From NCBI RefSeq assembly GCF_013280495.1, contig NZ_JABSSX010000002.1, forward strand, positions 421,491 through 485,490: 64,000 nucleotides of DNA, in the 5' to 3' direction. Both the position numbers and the translations under genes were made by a program. The notes under the pieces were generated by a model. It had not been told where the DNA came from. It saw only the letters and a list, made by a program, of their open reading frames with translations, and made no database searches. Positions 63,792 through 64,000 of this stretch are shown here, piece after piece (the stretch's first letter is position 1; the number at the start of each line of letters is the position of its first letter). Origin of the DNA: Brevibacterium permense (lineage in GTDB: Bacteria > Actinomycetota > Actinomycetes > Actinomycetales > Brevibacteriaceae).

Positions 63792-63895
63792 AACAAGCAC
63801 CAGCAATCACACCCACACGCGAAAGCACCAGTACGTGAATACAGTAATGGCCCCACCCAACACAGTTGGACGAGGCCACCACCCTTAAAAAATAT

Positions 63896-64000
63896 TGCGG
63901 CAGTCACTTACTCTCCCACAACCACCAAGTTGCAGTACCATCAGCGCGAATGGGCTTAGCTACCGGGATCGGAACGGTTAACCGGGCGTTTCCCCACCAC
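63896..64000 (-). rRNA. rrf: 5S ribosomal RNA, 5' end beyond the window
   Basis: Read on the minus strand, this matches the actinobacterial 5S core: GGGAAACGCCCGGTTA, TTCCGATCCCGGTAGCTAAGCCC, GCGCTGATGGTACTGCA and TGTGGGAGAGTAAG. The 3' end is near 63896, followed by a T-run. The 5' end is cut by the right edge, so 16S and 23S genes should lie just outside. Confidence 0.93.

Overview
The window comes from a high-G+C actinobacterium, most likely Brevibacterium or a close relative in the Micrococcales. The evidence is gene order: pknL-like kinase next to class II DAHP synthase; gcvH, a GarA-type FHA gene and a DUF151 gene; and the mycobacterial-style run from a TPR gene through HAD phosphatase, tlyA, nadK, recN, steA, steB, pyrG, nudix, xerD, parA, scpAB, rluB, tyrA and cmk to der. 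A choline oxidase nearly collinear with the Arthrobacter enzyme, a DUF222/HNH protein and a Pls-type NRPS-like enzyme also fit. The genus is an inference.

Layout. 1-6.5 kb: the end of a LysM/transglycosylase gene coupled to a PASTA Ser/Thr kinase; then, on the minus strand, gcvH, an FHA protein with a long Gln/Gly-rich region, a DUF151 protein and DAHP synthase. tRNA-Pro(GGG) lies at 6.75 kb. 6.9-11.5 kb: MFS and NhaD-like transporters, a DedA/VTT protein and an amidohydrolase. 11.8-17.3 kb: a single-module NRPS-like enzyme (adenylation, carrier, six membrane segments, three tandem C-terminal domains) whose hand-read specificity code matches lysine, overlapped by an M1 aminopeptidase. This looks like an epsilon-poly-lysine-type polymer system. 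17.4-19.6 kb: a MATE/GNAT pair. 19.6-22.9 kb: five 27-bp tandem repeats, an AT-rich stretch and an unusually long DUF222/HNH protein. 23-30.3 kb: thiolase and SDR genes divergent from a five-gene Liv-type ABC transporter operon. 30.5-56.5 kb: after a Sua5/YciO-type gene, 23 tightly packed minus-strand genes, often with 4-bp stop/start overlaps, for cell division, chromosome segregation, translation and nucleotide metabolism. Inside this run, between steB and pyrG, sits a cassette of an MraY/WecA-like transferase, a MurJ-like flippase and two glycosyltransferases. 57-62.2 kb: betaine aldehyde dehydrogenase, choline oxidase and a convergent BCCT transporter. 62.4-64 kb: two small unknown genes and the 3' part of a minus-strand 5S rRNA, so an rRNA operon lies just beyond the right edge.

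Functional links. The kinase, FHA protein and SteA/SteB suggest phosphorylation-linked control of metabolism and envelope growth. The choline genes form an uptake-to-betaine path for osmoprotection. The least described parts are the lysine-polymer synthetase/peptidase pair, the lipid-linked glycan cassette, and the low-complexity extensions on the FHA and TPR proteins.
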